Source of the DNA: Bombilactobacillus thymidiniphilus
GTDB taxonomy: Bacteria; Bacillota; Bacilli; Lactobacillales; Lactobacillaceae
DNA length: 64,000 nt
NCBI RefSeq assembly: GCF_023380245.1
Contig: NZ_CP093365.1
Coordinates: 310,001-374,000, forward strand
Reading direction: 5' to 3'
Shown here: positions 1 through 8,542 of the stretch, one piece after another
Layout: each line of letters starts with the position of its first letter
How positions within the stretch are numbered: position 1 is the stretch's first letter
Made by a program: the position numbers and the translations under genes
The notes under the pieces: generated by a model
Told to the model about the DNA's origin: nothing
What the model saw: the letters and a program-made list of their open reading frames with translations, nothing else
Databases searched by the model: none

Positions 1-615
1 AGCGGCTTGTCGGAGTAACTTTTTGCGCAAATCATCTGTGGAAACACTATCTGAAACCACAATAATCCTATTAGGTTTAACTGTTTTAGTCCAAGATGTT
101 GCCACTTGACCATGTAACAAACGCGAATCAATGCGTGCCAAAACATAATCAAATTGTCCTGGCGCCCCTTGATTGTTAGCAGGCTTTTTGCTAACAGTCT
201 GCTCTTCAGTTGCATTATCTATTTCTGGGCGCATTTTGACACCATTTTTTGCTTCACCCAAAATATGTGCCGCAATTTCTTGTGCCGAATCCATCGACAT
301 GCGCGCCGAATAAGCTTCGATAAGCATCGGTAAATTAAGCCCTGTAACAATTGCCCATTGATCTTTATGTTCTTCAAACAATGTATTTGCTTGATTAAAA
401 GGAGATCCCCCCCATAAATCAATCAAAAATAAAACTTGCTGTACATCAACAAACTTTGCAATAGCATCAGTTAGATGACGTCTTAAATCATCTGGTCCCT
501 CATCAGGCATGAAAGTCACTGCTTGAACATTTTCTTGTTCACCAAAAATCATGCTCCCCGATTGTAAGATGCCTTTCGCAAAGTTGCCGTGACTGGCAAT
601 GACAATCCCAATCAT
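1..615 (-). CDS. manX: PTS mannose-family IIAB component, 3' end cut by window
   Basis: Phosphotransfer subunit of a mannose/glucose-type PTS; it passes phosphate from HPr to the sugar at the membrane IIC/IID pair. Residues 1-120 are a IIA(man) domain with the phosphohistidine in ASHG (His9) and the WGGSPFN segment near 68-74. A linker near 125-153 leads into IIB, whose [11 protein letters not shown] segment (His168) carries the second phosphohistidine. The 205 codons seen stop at the window edge, so the rest of IIB is missing. The ATG follows a GGGGGCGAG Shine-Dalgarno. A near-consensus cre box lies just upstream. IIC and IID would be expected beyond the window start. Sugar specificity cannot be read from this fragment. 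Confidence 0.93.
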   Translation of the reverse strand, partial: MIGIVIASHGNFAKGILQSGSMIFGEQENVQAVTFMPDEGPDDLRRHLTDAIAKFVDVQQVLFLIDLWGGSPFNQANTLFEEHKDQWAIVTGLNLPMLIEAYSARMSMDSAQEIAAHILGEAKNGVKMRPEIDNATEEQTVSKKPANNQGAPGQFDYVLARIDSRLLHGQVATSWTKTVKPNRIIVVSDSVSTDDLRKKLLRQAA

Positions 616-637
616 TGCTTACTCGCCCCCGCTTCTA

Positions 638-651
638 TTAAATCGCTTTCA
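638..651 (-). promoter_or_regulatory. Candidate cre (CcpA) site upstream of PTS IIAB
   Basis: On the minus strand the site reads TGAAAGCGATTTAA, matching the catabolite-responsive consensus TGNAANCGNWNNCW except for one C. It sits 22 bases before the manX-like ATG, where CcpA binding would affect initiation. A perfect 12-base palindrome (ACACAATTGTGT, 685-696) lies further upstream. CcpA control of mannose PTS genes is well known; binding here is inferred. Confidence 0.45.
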
Positions 652-699
652 TTTACTGCTAAATAAAAACACTTCTCTAAAATAACACAATTGTGTATT

Positions 700-1731
700 T
701 TATAAAAGGCTTTCATTATTATTACAATATTCAAAATCTAAACTAGGATCAGCGTTTAAAGTCAAAGAAGCAAATTGATTTTTTTGGTATTTGATATAAG
801 CATAAGCACCAATCATTGCTGCATTATCTCCGCAAAGACGTAATGGCGGAAAAATCAATTCTACCTGATTAGCCAATTCTTGTTGTAAACGTTCTCGCAA
901 ACCTGAATTAGCCGCAACACCACCCGCAACAATTAATTGTTGTACTGGATATTTATGCAAAGCTTTTTGGGTTTTAGCCAATAAAATATCTAAAATATCA
1001 TTTTGAAAACTAGTTGCGACATCCTTTTTATTAATTGAAATGCCCACTTGTTCAGCATGATGTAACGTATTAATTACCGCGCTCTTAATACCACTGAAAC
1101 TAAAATTCAAATTGTTTTCATGCAACATTGCCCGAGGAAAATTATAAGTGTCTTTTCCTTCATGTGCCCATTGATCGATGGTTTTGCCTGCAGGATAAGA
1201 AATGCCTAACATCCGCCCTACTTTATCATAAGCTTCGCCAACCGCATCATCACGTGTATCTCCTAAAATTTCAAACTCTCCGGCAGCTTTTACATAAACT
1301 AATTCTGTATGACCACCCGACACAACTAATGCTAAAGCCGGATATTTTATTTCCGCGACCAGATTAGCTGCATAAATATGTCCAGCCAAATGATTAACAC
1401 CAATTAGCGGCAAATCATGGGCCCAACTAATCGCTTTAGCAGCCATTAATCCAATCAACAATGAACCAACTAATCCTGGTCCATAAGTGACCGCTACTGC
1501 TGCCAAATCTTGATAATCCACTTGTGCTTCTTTTAAAGCTAGTTTGGTGCAGTGTATAATCTGTTCCACGTGGTGACGACTGGCAACTTCTGGTACAACT
1601 CCGCCAAAGCGTTGGTGACTTTTAATTTGTGTTGCAATGATATTCGACAATACTTCTCGACCATTCTTAACTACAGCCACACTTGTTTCATCACAACTGC
1701 TCTCAAACGCTAAAATTAAAACATCACTCAT
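700..1731 (-). CDS. tsaD: tRNA N6-threonylcarbamoyladenosine synthase subunit TsaD
   Basis: Catalytic ASKHA-fold subunit that transfers threonylcarbamoyl from TC-AMP to A37 of ANN-decoding tRNAs, acting with TsaB and TsaE in the cytoplasm. The 343-residue length is typical. FESSCDET opens the fold at residues 9-16, the metal-binding pair is in NHLAGH (His114, His118), and SGGHTELV and the late [10 protein letters not shown] nucleotide motif are intact. The ATG follows a TAGGGG Shine-Dalgarno. It lies 51 bases downstream of tsaB on the same strand, so the two are probably cotranscribed. The rimI acetyltransferase gene often found between them in Firmicutes is absent here. Confidence 0.97.
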   Translation of the reverse strand: MSDVLILAFESSCDETSVAVVKNGREVLSNIIATQIKSHQRFGGVVPEVASRHHVEQIIHCTKLALKEAQVDYQDLAAVAVTYGPGLVGSLLIGLMAAKAISWAHDLPLIGVNHLAGHIYAANLVAEIKYPALALVVSGGHTELVYVKAAGEFEILGDTRDDAVGEAYDKVGRMLGISYPAGKTIDQWAHEGKDTYNFPRAMLHENNLNFSFSGIKSAVINTLHHAEQVGISINKKDVATSFQNDILDILLAKTQKALHKYPVQQLIVAGGVAANSGLRERLQQELANQVELIFPPLRLCGDNAAMIGAYAYIKYQKNQFASLTLNADPSLDFEYCNNNESLL

Positions 1732-1782
1732 TATTTTTACCCCTATATTTAAATTTCAAATAACTTTGTGTGCAACAACCCC

Positions 1783-2508
1783 TTAAACATCTTGAATATA
1801 ATTATTATTTTTCAAAACTTCCGTAGATTGCTTTTGTGCCCAAAGCATTTCAGCTTGTGTTTGGCGCAAATATTCTGGCACAAATTGATCAATATCTTCA
1901 ACAATTGGCGACTTAAAACCAATATCAACTAACGATTGTCCCGTAGGAATATTATCTTCTACAATTTTAGCGTCTGGATAAGTTGCTAAAATTTGGTTGC
2001 GATAAACATCCATGCCTTGTCCAATAAAACATAATGGTTGATGTAATTTTTGTAATTCAGCTAATAGATCTAACAATGCAATATGCGAATCTTGTAAAAC
2101 ATTCTGCAAATCGCCAGCAGCGTCTTCTTGGTAAACACCAGCAAAAACATTTCCATTTCGTGCATCAAAAAATGGCACAATGCAACCTGAAAAATCACGA
2201 ACATTTCGGGCTAAAACTGCCAAACTTGATACACCGACTAATTGTGCATCTAAAGTCCATGCCAACATTTTGGCTGTCGTCACGGCTAATCTGATGCCCG
2301 TGAAAGAACCCGGTCCCTGTGCTACAATAATTCGATCGATATCGCTTTGTTTAAAACCTGTTTGTTTGACTACAGTGTCAATAGCTGGCATCAATTTTAC
2401 ACTGTGTGATTTCATCCCAACATCTAAAGCTTGGGCGATTATTTTTTGATCAACAGCTGTCGCAATCGTCAATGGTGCTGCTGAAGTGTCAATTGCCAAA
2501 ATATTCAT
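1783..2508 (-). CDS. tsaB: t6A modification protein TsaB
   Basis: Inactive ASKHA paralogue that dimerises with TsaD and supports threonylcarbamoyl transfer to tRNA. The N-terminus MNILAIDTSAAPLTIA and the GPGSFTGIRLAVTTAK segment (about residues 66-81) are diagnostic of the YeaZ/TsaB family. At 241 residues it has the usual length. The ATG has a good AAGGAG Shine-Dalgarno. It starts the tsaB-tsaD pair. A weak terminator-like hairpin separates it from folT upstream. Confidence 0.96.
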   Translation of the reverse strand: MNILAIDTSAAPLTIATAVDQKIIAQALDVGMKSHSVKLMPAIDTVVKQTGFKQSDIDRIIVAQGPGSFTGIRLAVTTAKMLAWTLDAQLVGVSSLAVLARNVRDFSGCIVPFFDARNGNVFAGVYQEDAAGDLQNVLQDSHIALLDLLAELQKLHQPLCFIGQGMDVYRNQILATYPDAKIVEDNIPTGQSLVDIGFKSPIVEDIDQFVPEYLRQTQAEMLWAQKQSTEVLKNNNYIQDV

Positions 2509-2565
2509 AAAAAACTCCTTAATATTAACATATTAGCACAACTTACTATTTAAATATTGAGACCA

Positions 2566-2593
2566 TTAAAAAAAGAGTTCGGCTAAGAACCCC
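2566..2593 (-). terminator. Probable terminator of folT
   Basis: On the minus strand a GTTC/GAAC stem with a six-base TTAGCC loop is followed by TCTTTTTTT, 22 bases after the folT stop. The stem is short, so efficiency is uncertain. Confidence 0.5.
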
Positions 2594-2614
2594 CTGTTTA
2601 ACCCACATTACTTA

Positions 2615-3124
2615 TTAGTAATTGTGTTTTTGTAACCAAGTGAAAACTATTGATAAAACAAAAGTTTGAATAGGAATAAAAATCAATTCTTTGAAAAGAC
2701 GAATTTTGAACAAAGTGATAAACGAAATATTGCTCAACATGCTAACCCATACAGTATTCAAAACTAAATTGACCAATAAATTAGTCAGTGTAACCGTTAA
2801 TGCTAGTCGCCTCCAAGACACGTTTTTATCATGCAACATGAAGCCATATATTACGCCGGTAACCATGGCTGATAGCGTAAATCCCCAGAAAAATCCCCCC
2901 TGTGGCGGAAAAATAACATTAGCTAAAATATCAGCTACCAAACTGGATAACACTGCTTTAAATGGTCCAAAGTAATAACCAATCAAAGCCACCACGATAA
3001 AACTTAAGCCAACTTTTAAAAAACTTGGTCCGATTGTTAGACGACCAAAAATAATTTGCAAAGCCGTCAAAGCACCTAACCACGTTAAAGCCAGTGTTTT
3101 ATTTTCTAACCGTAAATTATTCAT
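2615..3124 (-). CDS. folT: Folate ECF transporter S component
   Basis: Substrate-binding membrane subunit of an energy-coupling factor transporter for folates; it would share the EcfA1/A2/T module encoded at 50018-52480. The protein of about 169 residues has five to six hydrophobic helices and the folate S-component pattern (ALQIIFGRLTIGPSFLKVGLSFI near the N-terminus, PPQGGFFWGF near the middle). I start at the ATG at 3124, nine bases from AAAGGAG. The in-frame ATG at 3133 directly abuts the Shine-Dalgarno and cannot use it. Upstream is a tetrahydrofolate riboswitch-like leader, which agrees with the substrate assignment. Confidence 0.9.
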   Translation of the reverse strand: MNNLRLENKTLALTWLGALTALQIIFGRLTIGPSFLKVGLSFIVVALIGYYFGPFKAVLSSLVADILANVIFPPQGGFFWGFTLSAMVTGVIYGFMLHDKNVSWRRLALTVTLTNLLVNLVLNTVWVSMLSNISFITLFKIRLFKELIFIPIQTFVLSIVFTWLQKHNY

Positions 3125-3133
3125 TTCCAGCAT

Positions 3134-3256
3134 CTCCTTTGGGAGCTGCCACTATGATCGTGGCGAATGCGAAAATAAAACCGCAAGCACAAGGCTTTTC
3201 GTCCAATGTTCACATTCCGTTCCATCGGCACTTAACGCTTTATTTTCTACTCCAAG
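3134..3256 (-). promoter_or_regulatory. Tetrahydrofolate riboswitch-like leader of folT
   Basis: The folT leader carries the signature pieces of the THF aptamer in order: GGAGTAG, a 9-bp helix pairing 3239-3247 with 3171-3179, GCGTTAAGTG, GGAATGT, ACGAAAAGC and GCATTCGCC. Downstream is a GCCAC/GTGGC hairpin (3148-3164), then GCTCCC immediately before the AAAGGAG ribosome site. CTCC can pair either with the aptamer's 5' GGAG or with the Shine-Dalgarno, suggesting control of translation initiation. The identification rests on motif recall plus gene context; ligand and switch direction are inferred. Confidence 0.78.
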
Positions 3257-3269
3257 ATTTATAACCAAA

Positions 3270-3289
3270 TTACTTTACCATAAAAGTAA
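3270..3289. repeat. Inverted repeat between folT leader and asparaginase
   Basis: TTACTTT and AAAGTAA form perfect 7-base arms around a 6-base centre in the divergent intergenic region. The position suits an operator for one or both flanking genes, but no regulator is identifiable from the window. Confidence 0.4.
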
Positions 3290-3336
3290 CTCTACGTGTT
3301 AAAATTGGCAATATTAAGAAAAGAGTGTGGCTTATT

Positions 3337-4305
3337 TTGACTAAAAAAATATTAATTTTGCATACTGGCGGAACTATTTCCATGTCCGAAGATAAAAATG
3401 GCAAAATCAAACCGAATGCCAAGCATCCTTTAGCTAATCTGAAAATCACTGACAACGATCAATTAAAGTTGGTAACCGAAGAAATTTTCAATTGTCCATC
3501 GCCGCATATGACACCTGATAAAATGCTGCGCTTGACTAAACGATTACGTAAAGCTGAACAAGAAGGCTTTTTTGGTGCTGTTGTTACTCATGGTACAGAT
3601 ACACTAGAAGAAACAGCTTTCTTTTTAGATTTGACATTGTCTACCAATATGCCAATAGTGGTAACTGGTGCGATGCGCTCATCTAATGAAATCGGTAGTG
3701 ACGGTTTGTATAATTTCAAATCAGCTATTCAGGTTGCTAGTGCTGATGTGTCAAGAAATCAAGGCGTTGTCGTAGTTATGAACGATGAGATTCATTCGGC
3801 ACGCTATGTCACTAAAACACATACCACTAATGTAGCAACCTTTCGCACACCAACTTTTGGACCTATTGGTATTATTTCAGATAATCACGTCGATTATGTG
3901 CAAAAAAGCATTCCTGAAAAACATTTAGCAATTGAAACAGTTAGTTCGGGTATTTATTTAATTAAGGCTTATGCAGGCATGACTGGTGAATTATTAGCCG
4001 TTTTAAATCAGCCCTCTACTAAGGGAATTGTCATTGAAGCTTTAGGTGCTGGTAATATGCCACCACAAGCCTTGCCCGCTCTATCACAGTTATTAAAACA
4101 AAATATTCCAGTTATTTTAGTATCGCGCTGTTTTAATGGCATTGCTGAACCAGTTTATGATTATGAAGGTGGCGGTGCTAATCTGAAAAAAATGGGTGTT
4201 ATCTTTTGTCGTGGTCTGAACGGACAAAAAGCACGGATCAAATTATTAGTCGGCGTTAGTGCTGGACTAAAAGATAAACAACTTAAAAATTATATTAATA
4301 GCTAA
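3337..4305 (+). CDS. ansA: L-asparaginase (type I-like, cytoplasmic)
   Basis: Hydrolyses L-asparagine to aspartate and ammonia. The first active-site threonine is in ILHTGGTIS at residues 7-15 and the second in THGTDTLEET; GAMRSSNEIGSDGLYN is also conserved. There is no signal peptide, so it should act in the cytoplasm. I use the TTG at 3337, 11 bases after AAAAGAG, which yields MTKKILILHTGGT as in the family. A GTG at 3325 is an alternative start adding four residues, but it lacks a Shine-Dalgarno. The gene stands alone, divergent from folT. Confidence 0.93.
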   Translation: MTKKILILHTGGTISMSEDKNGKIKPNAKHPLANLKITDNDQLKLVTEEIFNCPSPHMTPDKMLRLTKRLRKAEQEGFFGAVVTHGTDTLEETAFFLDLTLSTNMPIVVTGAMRSSNEIGSDGLYNFKSAIQVASADVSRNQGVVVVMNDEIHSARYVTKTHTTNVATFRTPTFGPIGIISDNHVDYVQKSIPEKHLAIETVSSGIYLIKAYAGMTGELLAVLNQPSTKGIVIEALGAGNMPPQALPALSQLLKQNIPVILVSRCFNGIAEPVYDYEGGGANLKKMGVIFCRGLNGQKARIKLLVGVSAGLKDKQLKNYINS

Positions 4306-4341
4306 TTTTTAATCATCATCTAATAGTTAATTAATTTAGCA

Positions 4342-4371
4342 TTGCTATTTGTTTCAATAGAGGCTTACAAT
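4342..4371 (+). promoter_or_regulatory. Possible promoter of the amidohydrolase gene
   Basis: TTGCTA (4342-4347) and TACAAT (4366-4371) are separated by 18 bases, 40 bases before the ATG at 4411. The matches are partial but spacing and position are suitable. Confidence 0.4.
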
Positions 4372-4410
4372 ATACCCAATTACACTTAATCTTTGAGGGG
4401 GAGTATCATT

Positions 4411-5601
4411 ATGACACAGACTTTATTTTCCAAATTAAAACTATTCGACGGATGCAACGACGCAATTCAAGATGATAGCTGGATCTTAGTCGATGATCAA
4501 ACCGGTAAAATTGTGACAGTTGGACAAGATATTAACACTGCTCCAACCGCAACAAACCAAGTTTCATTGAATAATCAATATGTAATGCCTGGTTTAATTA
4601 ATGCTCATACGCATATGGTAATGGACCCACTTACTAGCGATGGTGCTACAGGTGATAACGTGGTAGCTGCTACAGTTCGAGCAGTACAAAATTTGCATAC
4701 TTTGTTAAAGTCAGGTGTTACTTACATTCGCGAATGCGGAAGTAGCTATGATATTGATATTGTTTTAGCGCAATTAGTCGCTGAAAATAAGATAAACAAT
4801 GCACCAGATATTATGCCTTCTGGGCGACCTTTTTCAATGACTGGTGGACATGGTGATATGCCAAATTTTGGACATTTAGTAGACTCACCTGATGAAATGC
4901 GCAAAGCTGTTCGTCAAGGTTTGAAAAAAGGTGCTCAATCAATTAAAGTTATGGCAACTGGTGGTGTCATGACGCCTAATGATTTCATGGATGATCCGCA
5001 ATTAAGTGAAACAGAAATCAACGTAGCAGTAACTGAAGCCCACCATAAAAATCGTATTGTAGCAGCACATGCTGAAGGAAATCCTGGTATTTTAAATGCT
5101 ATTAAAGCTGGTGTTGATAGTATTGAACATGGTTTTTATGTTAATGATGAAGAAATTGATTTAATGTTAAAACAAAATACTTTTTTGACGCCAACCATTG
5201 TCGCTGATTGGGCGATTGCCAACTATGGACCAGGCAAAATTCCCGATTGGGAAGTTGCCAAAGCGCAAGCTGCACTAGACGATTTGAAGCGCAACATTTA
5301 TCATGCTCATCAACGTGGTGTAGCGATCACTCTCGGAACCGACGCAGGAACACCATTTAATACTTTTGCCATGACTGCCGTAGAATTACAGTTATTAGTT
5401 GAACTAGGTTTTAGTAATTTTGAGGCTTTACAAACTAGTCAAAATTCTGCTAAATTAATGCAGATTGCTGATGAATATGGCACTTTGGAATCAGGTAAAT
5501 ATGCAGACTTTTTAGTAATCGGGCGTAATCCATTGCAAGATATTACTGCTGTTCAACAAAACGACAAGAAAGTATTCAAAAAAGGCCAACAGATGTATTA
5601 A
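4411..5601 (+). CDS. Metal-dependent amidohydrolase (imidazolonepropionase/prolidase-like)
   Basis: Member of the amidohydrolase superfamily of TIM-barrel metal hydrolases. The metal ligands are visible in order: HTHMVMD (HxH after strand 1), the lysine of IKVMATGG, AAHAEGN, SIEHG, and the aspartate of LGTDAGTP. The N- and C-terminal segments form the usual beta-sandwich, ending in ADFLVIGRNPL. The ATG at 4411 lies nine bases after a strong GAGGGGGA. The 396-residue length is normal. The likely substrate is a cyclic amide or a Xaa-Pro-type dipeptide, but it cannot be fixed from sequence. It is a single-gene unit closed by a strong terminator. Confidence 0.88.
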   Translation: MTQTLFSKLKLFDGCNDAIQDDSWILVDDQTGKIVTVGQDINTAPTATNQVSLNNQYVMPGLINAHTHMVMDPLTSDGATGDNVVAATVRAVQNLHTLLKSGVTYIRECGSSYDIDIVLAQLVAENKINNAPDIMPSGRPFSMTGGHGDMPNFGHLVDSPDEMRKAVRQGLKKGAQSIKVMATGGVMTPNDFMDDPQLSETEINVAVTEAHHKNRIVAAHAEGNPGILNAIKAGVDSIEHGFYVNDEEIDLMLKQNTFLTPTIVADWAIANYGPGKIPDWEVAKAQAALDDLKRNIYHAHQRGVAITLGTDAGTPFNTFAMTAVELQLLVELGFSNFEALQTSQNSAKLMQIADEYGTLESGKYADFLVIGRNPLQDITAVQQNDKKVFKKGQQMY

Positions 5602-5630
5602 AAAAAGACTTCCCACGGAAGTCTTTTTTT
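5601..5630. terminator. Bidirectional intrinsic terminator
   Basis: A 13-bp stem (AAAAAAGACTTCC with GGAAGTCTTTTTT) around a three-base loop lies between two convergent genes and ends in T-runs on both strands. It overlaps the stop codons of the amidohydrolase and of the NCS2 permease. Confidence 0.92.
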
Positions 5631-6912
5631 ATGCCAACAATGCCGTACATACTAATTCAATTAAAAATAACAAGCTCAAACACCACATAGTTTTACTAAT
5701 TTGCTTAATTTTAGATGCAGCCATTTTAGCAATAGGATAGCTAATAAAGCCAAAAGCCAATCCTGTGGCAATACTGCCTGTCAAAGGAATTAAAACAATA
5801 ATCAAAAAGGCTGGAAACCATTCACTTAAATCATGCAAATCAATCGTCGCCAACTGTTGCATCATTAAAGCTCCTGTAATAATAATAACCGGTGCAATCG
5901 CCGCTTGTGGAACAAATTTAAGCAATCCAACAACAAACAAAGATATCGCAAACAAAAAACTAGCTACTAAAGCAGTTAAACCAGTTTTTCCTCCACTTTC
6001 AATGCCAGAAGCACTTTCAGCGGCAGCTACTGTCGGACTAGTACCCATAAAACCGGACAAAAAAGCAGTCAACGCACTACTTTGAAATCCTTTGGTAAAC
6101 TTATTTTGGTCTGGCAACAAACCGGACAATAACCCCATTGACTCAAATACTAAAATCATCGTCATGGAAAAGACTGCTAGCCAAAAAGATAAATTTAATA
6201 AGTGACTAAAATCGCCTTGATTAAAAAGTTGCCCAAAATGATGCAATTGCTTTAAATTAACATTCACATTTTGCCCTTTAACACCGGCAAAATAAGCTAA
6301 CAAACTAGTTAATATAATACCAATTACAAAACTGCCGGGTATTTTTTTTAAATATAAAATTAAAGTAATAGCTAAGCCAAACAATGCTAATAAAGTGGCT
6401 GGCGATTGCAAATTACCCAATGCTAGTAAAGAACCATTTTTACCAGCCACAATTAAGTTTGCTTTCTCTAAACCTAATTCTACCAAAAATAAGCCAATAC
6501 CTGCAGTAATACCAGCTTTTAGTGTATGTGGAATACTTCGTGCCAATAAACCACTGAGCGGTGTGAAAGCAATAATCAAATAAAGCAAACTACTGATTAT
6601 CGAAACTGCTAGTGCTTCTTGCCAAGTAAAATGAAGTCCAACTACTAAAGTGTACGTAAAAAAAGCATTAACTCCCATTCCTGGGGTCAAAATAACTGGC
6701 GCATCTGCCCACAAAGCCATGATGGCACAACCAATTATTGAAATGAATATTGTCGCAAAAATACTCAAATTAATTGGTATACCAGCATCTTTTAAAATCA
6801 GTGGATTAACCACAATGATATAAGAAATCGCAAAAAAACTAGTAATTCCAGCAATCAATTCTGTTTTAATATCTAATTGCGAAGAGCGCAGCCGTTGTAA
6901 TATTTTTTTCAA
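5629..6912 (-). CDS. NCS2-family purine (adenine/guanine/hypoxanthine) permease
   Basis: Integral membrane purine base:proton symporter of the AzgA/PbuG branch. At 427 residues it has about 12-14 hydrophobic segments. Branch markers are ITSFFAISYIIVVNPLIL near the N-terminus, TPGMGVNAFFTY, and the later GTSPTVAAAESASGIESGGKTGLTA loop. The start is a TTG preceded by AAGGATG. The next gene upstream is a nucleoside transporter with its own terminator, so purine base and nucleoside uptake are neighbours but probably separate transcripts. The exact base preference is not readable. Confidence 0.93.
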   Translation of the reverse strand: MKKILQRLRSSQLDIKTELIAGITSFFAISYIIVVNPLILKDAGIPINLSIFATIFISIIGCAIMALWADAPVILTPGMGVNAFFTYTLVVGLHFTWQEALAVSIISSLLYLIIAFTPLSGLLARSIPHTLKAGITAGIGLFLVELGLEKANLIVAGKNGSLLALGNLQSPATLLALFGLAITLILYLKKIPGSFVIGIILTSLLAYFAGVKGQNVNVNLKQLHHFGQLFNQGDFSHLLNLSFWLAVFSMTMILVFESMGLLSGLLPDQNKFTKGFQSSALTAFLSGFMGTSPTVAAAESASGIESGGKTGLTALVASFLFAISLFVVGLLKFVPQAAIAPVIIITGALMMQQLATIDLHDLSEWFPAFLIIVLIPLTGSIATGLAFGFISYPIAKMAASKIKQISKTMWCLSLLFLIELVCTALLA

Positions 6913-6976
6913 AAGTAATCATCCTTTTACAACAATCATCTGAATTTTTAAAGCAAGTAACACTCAGATTATAACC

Positions 6977-7013
6977 AAAAAAATAAAGCCTGAAAAACAA
7001 GTTTTCAAGGCTT
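6977..7013 (-). terminator. Terminator of the nucleoside transporter gene
   Basis: On the minus strand AAGCCTTGAAAA pairs with TTTTTCAGGCTT and is followed by an AT-rich run with seven T residues, 16 bases past the stop of the gene at 7029. Confidence 0.85.
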
Positions 7014-7028
7014 CAACAAGATGTCATT

Positions 7029-8234
7029 TTACCACACAAACAAACCTACAGTGGCTGCCGACATCAGTGAAACTAAAATTCCCGAAATTAATAATAAGCC
7101 AATATTTTTAGCAATATAATTATTTTTTTCGCGATCTACTAAATCTTTATAAGCTCCGATTATCATTCCAATGGTTGATAAGTTAGCAAACGAAGTTAGA
7201 AAAACAGTAATAACAGCTTGATAATGTGGAGCAAACGACCTAATAGACTTAGCAATATCACCCATGACGACAAATTCATTAGTGACTAGTTTGGTTCCCA
7301 TGTACTGTGCCAATTGAAAAGCGTCGCTAGGATTTAAGCCCATTAACCAAGCAAATGGGAACATCACAATACCTAAAATATGTTCTAAGCTTAACCATGG
7401 ATGAATCAAGCCTAATATTTTGTCTGCTAAGGCAGCCAACGCAACAAAAGCAACAACATTAGCAAAAATGATCAAGATCAATTTACCCGAAGCTGCGATT
7501 GAATCACCTAAAAATGAGAAAAATGGTTCTCTTTCTTCAGATTGATCGTCATCTTTCATAGTGGCAATGACATCGTCTTCTGGTTGCACACTGACTGGAT
7601 TCAAGATATTTGTGACAATAATCGCATTGATAATATTGACTGGAATCGCCGTCAACACATATTGTCCAGGCACCAGCTTGGTATAAGCACCGACGATGGA
7701 AGCCGTAATACAACTCATGGACATCATAGCCACTGTTAAATTACGTTCTTTCGTCATTTTATTTAATTGTAAACCTGACACTGCTAAAGCTTCCGTATTA
7801 CCCAAAAACATCATTTCTACCGAGAAAAATGATTCAAACTTCGGCTGACCAGTGATCTTAGCAAGACCACGACCGATCCATTTGATAGCCCAAGGTAAAA
7901 AACCAATATAAGTCAAAATATCAAATAATGGCACAATCAACAATATAGGCATCAAAACACTGATTAAAAAGTCCATCTTCTTCACATGTACCATACTAGG
8001 CACTGCAAAAGCAATTCCCGTGTAAGCAACTTGAACTAAGGCATTAAAGCCAGCAGCCGCACCTGAAACAATTGTTCGTCCGATGGGAAATATTGTTAAA
8101 AAACCGGCAATCACCAAATTAATTACCAACATAACCAAGATGGAGCGCCAATGAATAGCTTTCCGATTTTTCGAGAACAAATACGCTACTGCGATAAAAA
8201 CTAGCAAACCTAAAATATTAATTGCTAAAAACAT
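7029..8234 (-). CDS. nupC: Concentrative nucleoside transporter (NupC family)
   Basis: Cation-coupled nucleoside uptake across the plasma membrane. The 401-residue protein has the CNT layout: three N-terminal helices, the gate/core segment containing PILLIVPLFDILTYIGFLP, FFSVEMMFLGNTEALAV, and the C-terminal NPSDAFQLAQYMGTKLVTNEFVVMGDI and TSFANLSTIGMIIGAY blocks. The ATG follows GGAGGAG. It is preceded by a candidate promoter at 8296-8323 and followed by a terminator, so it is probably monocistronic. Confidence 0.93.
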   Translation of the reverse strand: MFLAINILGLLVFIAVAYLFSKNRKAIHWRSILVMLVINLVIAGFLTIFPIGRTIVSGAAAGFNALVQVAYTGIAFAVPSMVHVKKMDFLISVLMPILLIVPLFDILTYIGFLPWAIKWIGRGLAKITGQPKFESFFSVEMMFLGNTEALAVSGLQLNKMTKERNLTVAMMSMSCITASIVGAYTKLVPGQYVLTAIPVNIINAIIVTNILNPVSVQPEDDVIATMKDDDQSEEREPFFSFLGDSIAASGKLILIIFANVVAFVALAALADKILGLIHPWLSLEHILGIVMFPFAWLMGLNPSDAFQLAQYMGTKLVTNEFVVMGDIAKSIRSFAPHYQAVITVFLTSFANLSTIGMIIGAYKDLVDREKNNYIAKNIGLLLISGILVSLMSAATVGLFVW

Positions 8235-8542
8235 AGCTCCTCCATTTTCCTAAAACAAGTATGACAACAACCATATAACCTGAACCTTATTAAATATAAT
8301 ACATTTTTTTGAAGCTCTAGCAATAAAGATTTTCTTTATAATTTTAAAGAAATTTTATATTTGCTACTGTCAGGAAAAGTTTTTTATTTTTAGCAAACAC
8401 TATAAGCAAAATATAACTGCAATACGCCATGATAAGATTGCTCAATTGCCCTCACACAGCTTTAATTTAAATTGTGATAATATATTGATACTAACAAACG
8501 CTGACGGCTTTAAATTCACTAACTATAGCGAAAGGGCTTTTC
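8235..8542. other. Divergent intergenic region, no gene seen
   Basis: This 308-base AT-rich stretch separates nupC from the HD hydrolase. Apart from the candidate nupC promoter I see no coding sequence with a ribosome site, no recognised riboswitch and no clear terminator. Confidence 0.6.
8296..8323 (-). promoter_or_regulatory. Candidate promoter of nupC
   Basis: Minus-strand TTGCTA (8318-8323) and TATTAT (8296-8301) are separated by 16 bases, giving a leader of about 55 bases before the ATG. No purine riboswitch is visible in that leader. Confidence 0.5.

Noticed and set aside
616-699. Sigma-54 (-24/-12) promoter before the PTS gene
   Set aside because: No TGGCAC-N5-TTGC element, although mannose PTS operons in some lactobacilli use one.
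5765-6085. Open frame of 106 codons opposite the NCS2 permease
   Set aside because: Antisense shadow of a clearly conserved membrane protein, Lys/Ala/Ile-rich composition, no ribosome site.
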